The notes: generated by a model from the letters alone, not told the origin. 64,000 bases of DNA from Nereida ignava (GCF_001049735.1 NZ_CVPC01000005.1:410498-474497), one strand, 5' to 3'. Shown: positions 8,231 through 18,419, counted from the stretch's first letter. Numbers and translations are program-made.

Positions 8231-10675
8231 ATGGTGGATTTTCCAACGACAGCGCGGGTTGTTATTATTGGGGGCGGTGTTGTGGGTGTCTCCACACTTT
8301 ACCATCTCGCCAAAGAAGGTTGGACGGACTGTGTGCTTCTTGAAAAGAATGAGCTGACGGCGGGCTCGACATGGCATGCAGCGGGCAACTGCCCCAACTT
8401 TGCGCCCAATTGGGCCGTGATGAACATGCAGCGCTATTCGCTTGAGATGTACCGTGGCCTCGCGGATGAGGTCGACTACCCGATGAATTATCATGTCACG
8501 GGTGCGCTGCGTTTAGGTCACACTAAAGAACGTGCTATGGAGTTTGAAAAAGTTGCTGGACAAGCCCGCGCGATGGGCTTGCAGATGGACATGATCACCC
8601 GCGAGGAGATGAAGGATTATAACCCCTTTGTTGAGACGCATGATCTTGAAGGTATCCTTTGGGACCCGCTTGACGGTGACATTGACCCCGCACAACTGAC
8701 CCAAGCGCTGGCCAAAGGTGCGCGAGATTTGGGGGCGAACATCCAGCGCTTTTGTCCAGCGACGGGTGTATCACGTGATGGGGATGAGTGGATCGTTCAC
8801 ACGGAAAAAGGCGATATCCGCTGTGAGAAAGTTGTGAACGCGGCGGGGTATTATGCAGCGCGTGTAGGCGAGTGGTTCAAGCCTTTCGGTGGCCGCGATG
8901 TGCCGTTGACGGTGATGTCACACCAATATTTTCTGACCGAAGAGATTGACGAGATCAAACAGTGGACCCAGGAAAACGGGCGCAAGACACCGATGATCCG
9001 CGATGTAGATAGCAGCTATTATCTGCGCCAAGACAAAAATGGTCTGAACCTTGGGCCATATGAATTCAACTGCAAGGCGCATTGGACCACGAAAGAAGAT
9101 CCAATGCCGCACGATTTCAGCTTCCAGCTGTATCCCGATGATCTGGACCGCTTGGAATGGTACATTGAAGACGCGATGGAGCGCGTGCCTTTGCTTGGGA
9201 CCGGTGGCGTTGGCCGCAACATTAACGGCCCAATCCCATATGCCCCCGATGGCTTACCGATGATAGGTCCGATGCCTGGCGTGCAAAACGCCTTTGAGGC
9301 CCACAGCTTTACGTTTGGTATCGTGCAAGGCGGCGGAGCAGGTAAAGTAATGGCCGAATGGCTGATCCACGGAGAGACCTCAAACGATATGTGGGCCGTT
9401 GATCCGCGCCGCTACACCGCACATGCTGATTTCGACTACAACTTGCAAAAGTCGCTCGAGACTTATGGCCATGAATACGGAATGCATTTCCCGCACAAAG
9501 AATGGCCTGCAGGGCGTGACAAAAAGCTGTCACCCAATGATGCGACCGTTCGTGCAAACGGCGGCGTCATGGGAGCCTATAACGGCTGGGAGCGTGCGAA
9601 CTGGTTTGCCAAAGACGGCGATGATACCTCAATAGAGAGTACAGAAACATGGGACCGCGCAGGTCCATGGGAACCCCGCATCAAAGCTGAAGTAGAAGCG
9701 GTGCGTGACGGTGTCGGTGTTCTGGATTTGCCCGGGTTCTCGCGGTTCATGCTTAAGGGCGAAGGTGCTGCTGAGGCGCTTCGATCCACAATTACGGGCG
9801 CGTTGCCAAAGATTGGCCGGATGAACCTTGCGTATTTCGCAGACACCAAAGGCCGCCTTCTTACTGAGATGTCTGTTGGCCGTTTAGGCGAAGACGAATT
9901 TCAACTTATCACCGCAGCACCTGCGCAGTGGCATGACTTTGAAGTGCTGCGCGACCGGTTGCCTGATGGTCTTGAGTTGGTGGATATCACAGACGACTAT
10001 TCGACCCTCATTCTGACTGGACCGAAGTCGCGCGAATTGTTGGCTGGCTTGACCGATGGTGATCTGTCGTTGGGGTGGCTAACGATCCAAGATGCAACCG
10101 TGGCTGGTGAACAGGCGCGTTTGATCCGTGTTAGCTTTGCTGGTGAGTTGGGCTGGGAAATTCATGCACCGATGAGCAGTATCAAGGTCATCTATGACGC
10201 TGTGCTTGCCGCCGGTGCAACGCCGTTCGGGATGTATGCCCTTAACAGTATGCGGATCGAAAAAGGTTACCGTGCGTGGAAGGGTGATCTGTCGTCAGAC
10301 TACACAGTGCTTGAAAGCGGGATGGAGCGTTTTGTGCGCCTCGATAAACCGCAGGACTTCGTGGGCAAAGCGGCTATCGCAGCAGAGCACCAGCAGGGGC
10401 GTAAGAAAGCTTTTGTCACCATGACTGTGGAGGCGGGCGAGCAAGATGCGCCCTATATGGCGCCGGTCTATGCAAATGGTGAAGTGGTCGGTGAAGTCAC
10501 ATCTGCCGCTTATGGTTATCGGTGTGATCAGGCCATTGCGCTGGGCATGGTTCGCATTGATGCGGCGGTTGCTGGTACTCAGCTTGAGATTGATGTCTTC
10601 GGCAAGCGTATGGCGGCAGTGGTGCAAGAAGATCAGCCCCTTTGGGACCCTGAGAACGCTCGCATTCGCGCGTAG
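8231..10675 (+). CDS. FAD-dependent oxidoreductase with GcvT domain (dimethylglycine/sarcosine dehydrogenase-like), copy 1
   Basis: 814 residues. The N-terminal half is a DAO-type FAD domain starting with the dinucleotide-binding motif VIIGGGVVGVSTLYHLAK; AGSTWHAAG carries the His that in dimethylglycine dehydrogenase/oxidase binds FAD covalently. The C-terminal half (from about residue 430) is a T-protein-like folate domain, with RIEKGYRAWKGDL and a C-terminal barrel. Such two-domain enzymes oxidise N-methyl groups and hand the one-carbon unit to tetrahydrofolate. It starts two bases after the GFA gene. Exact substrate (dimethylglycine, sarcosine or another methylated amine) cannot be told. 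Confidence 0.88.
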   Translation: MVDFPTTARVVIIGGGVVGVSTLYHLAKEGWTDCVLLEKNELTAGSTWHAAGNCPNFAPNWAVMNMQRYSLEMYRGLADEVDYPMNYHVTGALRLGHTKERAMEFEKVAGQARAMGLQMDMITREEMKDYNPFVETHDLEGILWDPLDGDIDPAQLTQALAKGARDLGANIQRFCPATGVSRDGDEWIVHTEKGDIRCEKVVNAAGYYAARVGEWFKPFGGRDVPLTVMSHQYFLTEEIDEIKQWTQENGRKTPMIRDVDSSYYLRQDKNGLNLGPYEFNCKAHWTTKEDPMPHDFSFQLYPDDLDRLEWYIEDAMERVPLLGTGGVGRNINGPIPYAPDGLPMIGPMPGVQNAFEAHSFTFGIVQGGGAGKVMAEWLIHGETSNDMWAVDPRRYTAHADFDYNLQKSLETYGHEYGMHFPHKEWPAGRDKKLSPNDATVRANGGVMGAYNGWERANWFAKDGDDTSIESTETWDRAGPWEPRIKAEVEAVRDGVGVLDLPGFSRFMLKGEGAAEALRSTITGALPKIGRMNLAYFADTKGRLLTEMSVGRLGEDEFQLITAAPAQWHDFEVLRDRLPDGLELVDITDDYSTLILTGPKSRELLAGLTDGDLSLGWLTIQDATVAGEQARLIRVSFAGELGWEIHAPMSSIKVIYDAVLAAGATPFGMYALNSMRIEKGYRAWKGDLSSDYTVLESGMERFVRLDKPQDFVGKAAIAAEHQQGRKKAFVTMTVEAGEQDAPYMAPVYANGEVVGEVTSAAYGYRCDQAIALGMVRIDAAVAGTQLEIDVFGKRMAAVVQEDQPLWDPENARIRA

Positions 10676-10744
10676 TTTACTTGGCTTCGGCGCGGCCCAT
10701 TTGGGCTGCGGCTTTCATTTTTATTATCTTTAAGGATCCTTCTG

Positions 10745-13189
10745 ATGAGCTTTCCTGAAAAAGCCCGCGTTGTCATCATTGGCGGTGGCGTAATTGGTTG
10801 TTCTGTCGCCTATCACCTTGCGAAAAAAGGGTGGAAAGACATTGTCTTGCTTGAGCGTAAGCAGCTGACGTCTGGCACAACGTGGCACGCAGCGGGGCTG
10901 ATTGCGCAGCTCCGGGCAACGGCTAACATGACGAAATTGGCTAAATATTCCCAAGAACTTTACGGCGAGCTTGAAGCAGAAACTGGTGTTGCTACGGGCT
11001 TCAAACGCTGTGGTTCAATCACGGTTGCGCTGACCGAAGAGCGGCGTGAAGAGATCTACCGCCAAGCTGCAATGGCGCGCGCTTTCGGTGTTGAGGTTGA
11101 GGAAATCTCTAACGAGCGTGTCCAAGAGCTTTACCCGCATATCAACCTCGATGGGGTTGTCGGTGCAGTTTATCTGCCCAAGGACGGGCAGGGCGATCCG
11201 GCCAACATTGCACTCGCGCTAGCTAAGGGCGCGCGTCAGAACGGTGCGCTTATTAAAGAGCGCGTAAAAGTGACTGGCATTGCCAAACAAGGGCAACGTG
11301 TCACCGGTGTCGATTGGCAAACTGAGGATGGAAATACCGGTCATATCGAAGCAGACATGGTCGTGAACTGCGGTGGCATGTGGGGCCGTGAGGTTGGCAA
11401 AATGGCTGGCGTTTCGGTGCCGCTTCATGCTTGTGAGCATTTCTATATTGTCACTGAAAACATTCCCGGCATGACGCAGCTGCCCGTCCTGCGGGTGCCA
11501 GACGAATATGCGTATTACAAAGAAGATGCCGGTAAGATTTTGCTTGGCGCGTTCGAGCCTGAAGCCAAACCTTGGGCGATGGATGGCATTCCTGAGGATT
11601 TCGAATTTGATCAACTGCCCGAGGATTTTGATCATTTTGAGCCAATTTTGGAAAAAGCCGTGGACCGTGTGCCGCTGCTTGCTGAGGCGGGTATTCACAC
11701 GTTCTTTAATGGCCCGGAAAGCTTCACGCCCGATGATGCGTATCACCTTGGTCTTGCGCCCGAGTTGGATAATTTCTGGGTAGCATGTGGCTTCAACTCG
11801 ATTGGCATTCAGTCTGCTGGTGGGGCGGGTCACGCGCTGGCCGAGTGGATGGATAGCGGTGAAAAACCGTTTGATCTGGGTGATGTGGACATTGCACGGA
11901 TGCAGCCGTTTCAGTCGAATGCGAAGTATTTGTATGAGCGTTCTAAAGAAACATTGGGACTGCTTTACAAAGATCACTTTCCGTTCAAACAAAAAGAAAC
12001 AGCACGCGGTGTGCGGCGCTCACCTTTCCATAGCCATATGACAGAACGTGGTGCGGTGATGGGTGAGCTTGCTGGCTGGGAACGCCCCAATTGGTTCGCT
12101 CGTGAGGCGCAGGAGCCTGCGTATGAATATAGCTGGTCGCGTCAAAACTTCTTTGACAATGTCCGCGAAGAGCACATGGCTGTGCGTCAAAACGTGGGCA
12201 TGTACGACATGTCATCATTTGGCAAAATCCGCGTTGAGGGGCCAGATGCCGAGGCGTTCTTGAACTATGTCGCTGGCGGTAATTACTCAGTACCCGTTGG
12301 CAAAATTGTCTATACGCAGTTTTTGAATAACCGCGCTGGTATTGAGGCTGACGTAACTGTGACGCGCCTTGGCGAGACATCCTATTTGGTCGTGACGCCT
12401 GCTGCGACACGTCAGGCGGATCAGGTCTGGCTGATGCGTCACCGTGGTGATTTCAACGTTGTGATCATGGATGTTACTGCCGGTGAAGGTGTGCTGGCAA
12501 TTATGGGGCCGCGCTCTCGTGAGTTGTTGCAGGCTGTATCGCCGAATGATTTCAGCAACGAAGTGAACCCCTTTGGCACGGCCCAAGAAATTGAGATCGG
12601 CATGGGCCTCGCCCGCGTTCACCGCGTCACATATGTTGGTGAGCTTGGGTGGGAAGTCTATGTCTCTGCGGATCAATGCGGTCATGTTTTTGAGGCGGTC
12701 GCTGAAGCCGGATTTGACCTTGGCGTGCGCCTATGCGGGATGCACATGATGGATACCTGCCGGATTGAGAAAGGCTTCCGGCACTTTGGCCATGACATTA
12801 CTGCTGAAGATCATATCCTTGAGGCGGGGCTTGGCTTTGCGGTCAAAAAGGACAAAGAAAACTTCATTGGCCGCGACGCGATTTTGCGCAAACAGGATGC
12901 AGGCCTTGAGAACCGTTTGGTGCAATTCAAACTGAACGATCCAGAGCCGCTGTTGTATCACAACGAGCCTATTTTACGCGATGGTGAGGTGGTTGGATAT
13001 CTTTCCTCTGGCGCCTATGGCCACAACGAAGGTGCTGCGATGGGCATGGGCTACGTGCCGTGCAAAGGTGAGACCGCTGCTGAGATGCTCGGTTCAAAAT
13101 TTGAGATCGATGTGGCCGGTGTGCGCGTTGAGGCGACAGCACAGATGCAACCTTTCTACGATCCGAAGTCACAACGGGTTAAGGTCTGA
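10745..13189 (+). CDS. FAD-dependent oxidoreductase with GcvT domain (dimethylglycine dehydrogenase-like), copy 2
   Basis: Second 814-residue enzyme of the same build, 69 bases downstream of copy 1 and preceded by an AAGGAT ribosome-binding site. FAD motif VVIIGGGVIGCSVAYHLAKK; covalent-flavin His in SGTTWHAAGLIAQLRAT, a closer match to dimethylglycine dehydrogenase than copy 1, which has NCPNFAP after the His. The folate domain carries CRIEKGFRHFGHDI and a TYVGELGWEVYV segment. The copies are clearly paralogous but diverged, so they probably act on different methylated amines or successive steps. Confidence 0.88.
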   Translation: MSFPEKARVVIIGGGVIGCSVAYHLAKKGWKDIVLLERKQLTSGTTWHAAGLIAQLRATANMTKLAKYSQELYGELEAETGVATGFKRCGSITVALTEERREEIYRQAAMARAFGVEVEEISNERVQELYPHINLDGVVGAVYLPKDGQGDPANIALALAKGARQNGALIKERVKVTGIAKQGQRVTGVDWQTEDGNTGHIEADMVVNCGGMWGREVGKMAGVSVPLHACEHFYIVTENIPGMTQLPVLRVPDEYAYYKEDAGKILLGAFEPEAKPWAMDGIPEDFEFDQLPEDFDHFEPILEKAVDRVPLLAEAGIHTFFNGPESFTPDDAYHLGLAPELDNFWVACGFNSIGIQSAGGAGHALAEWMDSGEKPFDLGDVDIARMQPFQSNAKYLYERSKETLGLLYKDHFPFKQKETARGVRRSPFHSHMTERGAVMGELAGWERPNWFAREAQEPAYEYSWSRQNFFDNVREEHMAVRQNVGMYDMSSFGKIRVEGPDAEAFLNYVAGGNYSVPVGKIVYTQFLNNRAGIEADVTVTRLGETSYLVVTPAATRQADQVWLMRHRGDFNVVIMDVTAGEGVLAIMGPRSRELLQAVSPNDFSNEVNPFGTAQEIEIGMGLARVHRVTYVGELGWEVYVSADQCGHVFEAVAEAGFDLGVRLCGMHMMDTCRIEKGFRHFGHDITAEDHILEAGLGFAVKKDKENFIGRDAILRKQDAGLENRLVQFKLNDPEPLLYHNEPILRDGEVVGYLSSGAYGHNEGAAMGMGYVPCKGETAAEMLGSKFEIDVAGVRVEATAQMQPFYDPKSQRVKV

Positions 13190-13213
13190 GATAATTCAGT
13201 GTAGAGGCGGGGC

Positions 13214-13861
13214 ATGAATGATACCTATGCCCCGCCCGATATCCCGCTAGAGATTTTACATGACGATCATGAGATTGTCGTGGTGAACAAACCTGAGGGT
13301 TTGTTGAGTGTTCCCGGCAAGGGCGAACATCTGGCTGATTGCCTTGAGGCGCGGGTCCGTGCGGTGTTTCCAACAGCGTTGACGGTCCACCGGCTTGATC
13401 GCGACACGAGTGGCGTCATGGTGTGGGCGCTGACGCCTTATGCCCAACGTCATATCAATCTACAGTTTGAAAAACGCCGCCCCAAAAAGACGTATGTTGC
13501 GCGGGTGCATGGCAGTGTTGAGGGGGACGAGGGCACTGTAGATTTGCCGATGATCGTCGATTGGCCCAACCGCCCGCTACAGAAGATTTGTCATGAGATG
13601 GGCAAGCCTGCGGTCACCAATTGGAAAGTGATTAAGCGCTTGGACGGCGAGACGCGGCTGCGCATGTTCCCGCAAACGGGCCGGTCTCACCAGTTGCGCG
13701 TTCACTGCCTTAGCATGGGAAATCCGATTATTGGCGACCCGTTTTATGCGCCTGAAACAGCGGCAGAATATCCACGGATGATGCTGCATTCAGAGGTGTT
13801 GGAATTGCACCATCCAGACGGTGGGCAGCGTCACCGTTTCCGCGCAAAGGTCCCATTTTAG
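13214..13861 (+). CDS. RluA-family pseudouridine synthase
   Basis: 215 residues, with no S4 domain, so of the short RluA type that modifies 23S rRNA and/or tRNA. The catalytic Asp is in HRLDRDTSGVMVW; also present are NKPEGLLSVPGKG near the start and the RMFPQTGRSHQLRVH and GDPFYAP segments of the family. It begins 24 bases after the second flavoenzyme, on the same strand. A shared bidirectional terminator separates it from the aldehyde dehydrogenase. Confidence 0.9.
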   Translation: MNDTYAPPDIPLEILHDDHEIVVVNKPEGLLSVPGKGEHLADCLEARVRAVFPTALTVHRLDRDTSGVMVWALTPYAQRHINLQFEKRRPKKTYVARVHGSVEGDEGTVDLPMIVDWPNRPLQKICHEMGKPAVTNWKVIKRLDGETRLRMFPQTGRSHQLRVHCLSMGNPIIGDPFYAPETAAEYPRMMLHSEVLELHHPDGGQRHRFRAKVPF

Positions 13862-13885
13862 GCAGTGGCAATAGGCGTAACGAAA

Positions 13886-13916
13886 AAGGCCCCGCATGTT
13901 GCGAGGCCTTCTTTTT
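13886..13916. terminator. Bidirectional intrinsic terminator
   Basis: Stem AAGGCC (13886-13891) with GGCCTT (13905-13910), extended inside by CGC/GCG, followed by a T-run at 13912-13916. The A-run before the stem gives a T-run on the minus strand too. It serves the pseudouridine synthase and the convergent aldehyde dehydrogenase. Confidence 0.85.
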
Positions 13917-13932
13917 GTTTCGAGCGCAGTGC

Positions 13933-15357
13933 CTATTCGGCGACAAATCCGGACAGTGCTTTGACTTCAAGGAATTCATGCAGACCGAACGCACCACCTT
14001 CGCGGCCATTGCCTGACTGCTTGTAGCCGCCAAAAGGCGAGCCTTGAGCAAAGCCTTTGCCGTTGGTTTCAACCATACCTGAGCGCAGTTGACGACCCAC
14101 GCGCATACGCTTTGCATCGTCCGAGCTTTGCACATAGTTGGTAAGACCGTAGACAGTGTCATTTGCCAGTGCGACAGCTTCTTCTTCGGTGTCAAACGGG
14201 ATGATTGACAGCACAGGGCCAAAAATTTCGGTCCGCGCAATTTCCATGTCGTTGTTCACATCAGCAAAAACTGTCGGGCGAACAAAATAGCCGCGGTTCA
14301 AGCCGTCTGGGCGACCTGTGCCACCAGCGACGAGGCGCGCTTCTTTCTTGCCAATCTCGATCAGGTCTTGGATTTTGGTGAACTGTGCTTCTGACACGAC
14401 GGGGCCGATGTGCTCGCCTTCTTCAGATGCAGGGCCGACACGTGTTGCTTCTGCTGTTGCTGCGGCTTGGATGACTGCTTCATCATAGCGGCTGCGTTCG
14501 ACAAGCATACGTGTGGGGGCGTTACATGATTGGCCGGAGTTGCGGAAACAGCGTGCCGCTCCGCGGTTTACAGCATCTTCGTCTGCATCGGCGAAAATGA
14601 TGTTTGCACCTTTGCCGCCCAATTCAAGGCTGACCCGCTTGAGAGTGTCAGCAGCGGCTTTTGAAATTGCGATACCTGCGCGTGATGAGCCTGTGAAGCT
14701 GACCATGTCCACATCAGGGTGGCATGAAAGCTGTGAGCCAACGCCGGGCCCATCCCCGTTCACCAAGTTGAACACGCCGGCAGGAAAGCCCGCTTCATGC
14801 ATGAATTCAGCGAACAAAATACCCGACAGCGGGGATACTTCGGATGGTTTCAGCACAACTGTACAGCCGGTCGCGATGGCGGGGATCACTTTTAGGATGA
14901 TCTGGTTCATTGGCCAGTTCCAAGGCGTGATCAACGCACAAACGCCAATCGGCTCCAGAAGTGTAGCCTCGGTTGGTGTGTGCATTTTTTCAAATTCAAA
15001 CCCGTCAAAGGCTTTCAAGAAGCCGTCGATGTGCCATGTGCCGGCGCCAATTTGCTGAACGCGCGCAAGTTGCTGCGGTGCGCCCATCTCGGTTGAGATT
15101 GCTTGGGCCATGTCTTCGGCGCGGGACACGTAAATGTCGCGGAACTTTTGCAACAATGCCACGCGGTCAGCTTTGTCTGTTTGGGACCAGGCGGGAAATG
15201 CGGCTTTCGCTGCTGCGACTGCTGCATCTGTGTCAGCCTGATCACCGATGGCGATCGTGGCGCATACTTCCTCGGTTGAGGGGTTGATGACATCCATCGT
15301 TGCAGCACTGTTGGGGGCGACCCATTGACCGTTGATGTAGAATTCCTGAGTGTTCAT
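13933..15357 (-). CDS. NAD(P)-dependent aldehyde dehydrogenase
   Basis: 474-residue enzyme of the ALDH superfamily. The N-terminal phrase EFYINGQWVAP leads into the cofactor domain (TPWNWPMNQI, VVLKPSEVSPLSG, VSFTGSSRAG). The general-base Glu is in LELGGKGANIIF and the nucleophilic Cys in NSGQSCNAPTRM. The EIFGPVLSIIPFDTEEEAVALAN and GGYKQSGNGREGG stretches near the C-terminus are standard. Substrate cannot be inferred. It ends at the shared terminator. Confidence 0.92.
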   Translation of the reverse strand: MNTQEFYINGQWVAPNSAATMDVINPSTEEVCATIAIGDQADTDAAVAAAKAAFPAWSQTDKADRVALLQKFRDIYVSRAEDMAQAISTEMGAPQQLARVQQIGAGTWHIDGFLKAFDGFEFEKMHTPTEATLLEPIGVCALITPWNWPMNQIILKVIPAIATGCTVVLKPSEVSPLSGILFAEFMHEAGFPAGVFNLVNGDGPGVGSQLSCHPDVDMVSFTGSSRAGIAISKAAADTLKRVSLELGGKGANIIFADADEDAVNRGAARCFRNSGQSCNAPTRMLVERSRYDEAVIQAAATAEATRVGPASEEGEHIGPVVSEAQFTKIQDLIEIGKKEARLVAGGTGRPDGLNRGYFVRPTVFADVNNDMEIARTEIFGPVLSIIPFDTEEEAVALANDTVYGLTNYVQSSDDAKRMRVGRQLRSGMVETNGKGFAQGSPFGGYKQSGNGREGGAFGLHEFLEVKALSGFVAE

Positions 15358-15425
15358 TTTGCGCTCCCTGACGGCCTAAATTTTGTGCACACTGTCACGA
15401 GGAGGCGGGTTCGTTCAAGCCTCAG

Positions 15426-16007
15426 TTACGTCACTAACATGCGGGTTCCGACCTTTACGTGTGGATAAAGCATTTGCATGTGATCATTGCGCAGTTTGAT
15501 GCAGCCAGTCTCATAGGCCAGCCCAATTGACCACGGTATGTTGGTGCCGTGAATGCGGTAGTATGTGGGGCGCCCGTTCACTGCCATGTAAAGCGCTGCC
15601 GCGCCCATGGGGTTACGCGGATCGCCGCCATCAAGCCCGCCTTTGTATTGAGCATAAAGATCTGGCCGTCGTTTGAGCATACCGGGCGTCGGGGTCCAGC
15701 GGGGCCATTCAGCTTTGCGGTGAATTGTGGCGCGACCTCTGAAATCAAGGCCTTGTTCGCCCAAGGAAACGCCCACGCGCCACGCCACACCACGCTTGCG
15801 AATATGAAAAAGCTGAAATCGGTCTGACAACACCCGAATACTGCCTACGCGCCACGAGGCAGGGACTTTAACCATCGCGGGTTTGAAATGCTCTTCCAGC
15901 TCGTACGCGCCATTCGGGTCTTTCGCTGCACGCTTAAAGAACGCCGCAGCAGGAGAAGCTACAAGCAAGGCAGGTGATGCAAAAAGAAAAGATCGCCGAG
16001 AAATCAT
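15426..16007 (-). CDS. L,D-transpeptidase (YkuD), exported
   Basis: Peptidoglycan cross-linking or lipoprotein-anchoring enzyme of 193 residues. The ATG at 16007 gives a signal peptide with a Tat-like SRRSFLF motif and a cleavage site after SPAAA; the open frame continues upstream to 16115 without family features. The YkuD catalytic region is visible near the end: YYRIHGTNIPWSIG followed by YETGCIKLRNDHM, with the Cys as nucleophile. The usual S-H-G-C is T-G-C here, as in many members. Length is short but complete. Confidence 0.88.
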   Translation of the reverse strand: MISRRSFLFASPALLVASPAAAFFKRAAKDPNGAYELEEHFKPAMVKVPASWRVGSIRVLSDRFQLFHIRKRGVAWRVGVSLGEQGLDFRGRATIHRKAEWPRWTPTPGMLKRRPDLYAQYKGGLDGGDPRNPMGAAALYMAVNGRPTYYRIHGTNIPWSIGLAYETGCIKLRNDHMQMLYPHVKVGTRMLVT

Positions 16008-16115
16008 AACAAGACACCGTTTACGCTTTCTATGGTTAACATAAGGCAAAATGCGGGCGCAAAACGAAAGCCGCCGCATCACAAAATTTTGCCTCAGACA
16101 GCGACCAGATAACAA

Positions 16116-16143
16116 AAAGCCCCACTATTTCTAGCGGGGCTTT
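16116..16143 (-). terminator. Intrinsic terminator downstream of pnp
   Basis: Stem AAAGCCCC (16116-16123) with GGGGCTTT (16136-16143). On the minus strand the stem is followed by a T-run, right after the pnp stop at 16170. Confidence 0.85.
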
Positions 16144-16169
16144 GAGATGATTAAGCGGTGAGAAAGAAT

Positions 16170-18320
16170 TTACTCTTCTTCGTCGCCTTTTTTCTTTTTC
16201 GGCTCTTCTTTGATCTCTTCTCCAGTTGCTTGATCCACAACTTTCATAGAAAGGCGAACCTTGCCGCGGTCATCAAAGCCCAGCAGTTTGACTTTTACTT
16301 CCTGGCCCTCTTTGAGGACGTCGGATGGGTGGTTCAAACGGCGGTTTTCGATTTGGCTGACGTGTACCAAGCCATCGCGCTTACCAAAGAAGTTCACGAA
16401 CGCACCGAAGTCGACGATTTTGACGACTGTACCGGTGTAGACCGCGTTCACTTCTGGCTCTGCCACGATGGAATAGATCATGTCGTAGGCTTTTTGGATG
16501 GCTTCTGCGTTTGCAGAGGCGATCTTGATGATGCCGTCATCGTTGATGTCGACTTTAGCGCCGGATGTTTCAACGATTTCACGGATCACTTTACCACCAG
16601 AACCGATGACCTCACGGATTTTATCCGTTGGGACCTGCATTGTTTCAATGCGCGGTGCGTGAGCAGAGAATTCACTCGCGCCAGACAGCGCTTTGTTCAT
16701 CTCGCCAAGGATATGCATACGACCGTCTTTCGCTTGGTCGAGTGCTTTTTCCATGATCTCAGGTGTGATGCCTGCGACTTTGATGTCCATCTGAAGTGAT
16801 GTGATGCCTTTTTCGGTACCCGCCACTTTGAAGTCCATATCGCCAAGGTGATCTTCGTCCCCAAGGATATCGGTCAGGATCGCGTATGATCCGTCATCTT
16901 CAAGAACGAGGCCCATCGCCACACCAGCAACAGCTGATTTAAGCGGCACGCCAGCGTCCATCATGGACAAAGAGCCACCACAAACTGACGCCATTGAAGA
17001 CGAACCGTTTGATTCAGTGATCTCAGACACAACGCGCACAGTGTACGGGAAGTCTGTTGCAGCTGGCAGAACAGCCTGAAGAGCACGCCATGCAAGTTTA
17101 CCGTGACCGATTTCGCGGCGGCCGGGAGGGCCAAAGCGGCCAACTTCACCAACGGAATAGGGAGGGAAGTTATAGTGCAGCAAGAAGTTCGACTTATACA
17201 TGCCCTGAAGGCTGTCGATCATCTGCTCGTCATCGCCTGTGCCCAAAGTGGTCACAACCAAGCCTTGTGTCTCGCCGCGTGTAAACAGGGCTGAGCCGTG
17301 TGTACGTGGCAAGAAGCCAGTTTCACAAACGATGTCGCGGACTTCATCCGTACGACGACCATCAATGCGCTTGCCGTTTTTCACAACATCACCGCGCAGA
17401 ACGCCACTTTCGAGTTTCTTGAGCGCTGTGCCAAGGTTCTCGTCTGCGAGCTGCTCTTCTGACAGGCTTGCTTTGATTTCTTCTTTGACGGCGGCAACAG
17501 CGGTTGTGCGCTCTTGCTTGTCACCGATCGCATATGCCGCGCGCATTTTCTCTTCGCCAGCGGCTTTAACTGCTGCGAACAAATCGCTGTAGTCAGGTGC
17601 CTGGAAGTCAAACGGCTCTTTGGCGCAATCTTCAGCCAAAGCAATGATCAGATCGATCGCTGGTTGGATTTGCTCGTGAGCAAATTTCACAGCGCCAAGC
17701 ATCTCGGCTTCAGTAAGCTCGTAAGCTTCTGATTCAACCATCATCACAGCGTCTTTTGTGCCAGCAACAACCAGATCAAGGCGTTGATCAGGGTTGTTCT
17801 TTAGATCGTGCATATCGTCGATCTCTGGGTTCAAGATGTAATCGCCATCTTCATAACCGACGCGGCACGCAGCGATTGGGCCCATGAATGGAGCACCAGA
17901 AATGGTCAGCGCAGCAGATGCCGCGATCATTGCAACCATGTCGGGGTCGTTCACGCCGTCGTGCGACAGAACAGTACAGATCACCAGAACTTCGTTTTTG
18001 AAGCCAGGAACAAACAACGGACGGATGGGACGGTCGATCAGGCGCGATGTCAGTGTTTCTTTTTCTGTTGGGCGGGCTTCGCGTTTGAAAAAGCCACCGG
18101 GGACTTTACCAGCAGCGTAGTATTTCTCGTTGTAGTGCACTGTCAGCGGGAAGAAGTCTTGGCCCGGCTTTTGTGCTTTTGCGAAGGTGACGTTCGCCAT
18201 TACGGATGTCTCACCGTAAGTAGCGATAACAGAACCATCAGCTTGGCGAGCAACTTTGCCTGTCTCAAGCGTGAGGGTTTCTTCACCCCATTGGATAGAT
18301 TTTTTCGTGACGTTAAACAT
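16170..18320 (-). CDS. pnp: Polyribonucleotide nucleotidyltransferase (PNPase)
   Basis: 716-residue phosphorolytic 3'-5' exoribonuclease, core of RNA decay. Two RNase PH domains flank an alpha-helical linker; the N-terminus [20 protein letters not shown] and the second-domain [14 protein letters not shown] and [18 protein letters not shown] are standard. A KH domain ([13 protein letters not shown], about residue 560) and an S1 domain ([18 protein letters not shown], about 620-690) follow, then a charged KKKKGDEEE tail. rpsO lies upstream on the same strand, the usual pairing; the leader has three stem-loops. Confidence 0.98.
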   Translation of the reverse strand: MFNVTKKSIQWGEETLTLETGKVARQADGSVIATYGETSVMANVTFAKAQKPGQDFFPLTVHYNEKYYAAGKVPGGFFKREARPTEKETLTSRLIDRPIRPLFVPGFKNEVLVICTVLSHDGVNDPDMVAMIAASAALTISGAPFMGPIAACRVGYEDGDYILNPEIDDMHDLKNNPDQRLDLVVAGTKDAVMMVESEAYELTEAEMLGAVKFAHEQIQPAIDLIIALAEDCAKEPFDFQAPDYSDLFAAVKAAGEEKMRAAYAIGDKQERTTAVAAVKEEIKASLSEEQLADENLGTALKKLESGVLRGDVVKNGKRIDGRRTDEVRDIVCETGFLPRTHGSALFTRGETQGLVVTTLGTGDDEQMIDSLQGMYKSNFLLHYNFPPYSVGEVGRFGPPGRREIGHGKLAWRALQAVLPAATDFPYTVRVVSEITESNGSSSMASVCGGSLSMMDAGVPLKSAVAGVAMGLVLEDDGSYAILTDILGDEDHLGDMDFKVAGTEKGITSLQMDIKVAGITPEIMEKALDQAKDGRMHILGEMNKALSGASEFSAHAPRIETMQVPTDKIREVIGSGGKVIREIVETSGAKVDINDDGIIKIASANAEAIQKAYDMIYSIVAEPEVNAVYTGTVVKIVDFGAFVNFFGKRDGLVHVSQIENRRLNHPSDVLKEGQEVKVKLLGFDDRGKVRLSMKVVDQATGEEIKEEPKKKKGDEEE

Positions 18321-18336
18321 ATACGTTTCCTAGTTC

Positions 18337-18419
18337 GGCCCGCGTGGGGCCATTAGCGTAGAGGGCGAATTCCCTCTGATCCCGATATCTTATTTGGTGG
18401 GCGCTGGAATCCGGGCGCC
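18337..18419 (-). promoter_or_regulatory. Structured pnp leader with three stem-loops
   Basis: Three hairpins stand in a row before the pnp start: 18337-18351 (GGCCC/GGGCC), 18360-18377 (AGAGGG/CCCTCT) and 18400-18419 (GGCGCTGG with CCGGGCGCC, one bulge and one wobble). In E. coli the pnp leader is a target of RNase III and PNPase autoregulation; a comparable role here is an inference. Pairings are by eye. Confidence 0.4.

Noticed and set aside
11219..11992. 257-residue minus-strand frame inside the second flavoenzyme
   Set aside because: Fully antisense to a clear enzyme; no recognisable protein.
16158..16799. 213-residue plus-strand frame over pnp
   Set aside because: Antisense to the KH/S1 part of pnp; Phe/Asp-rich translation typical of a shadow.
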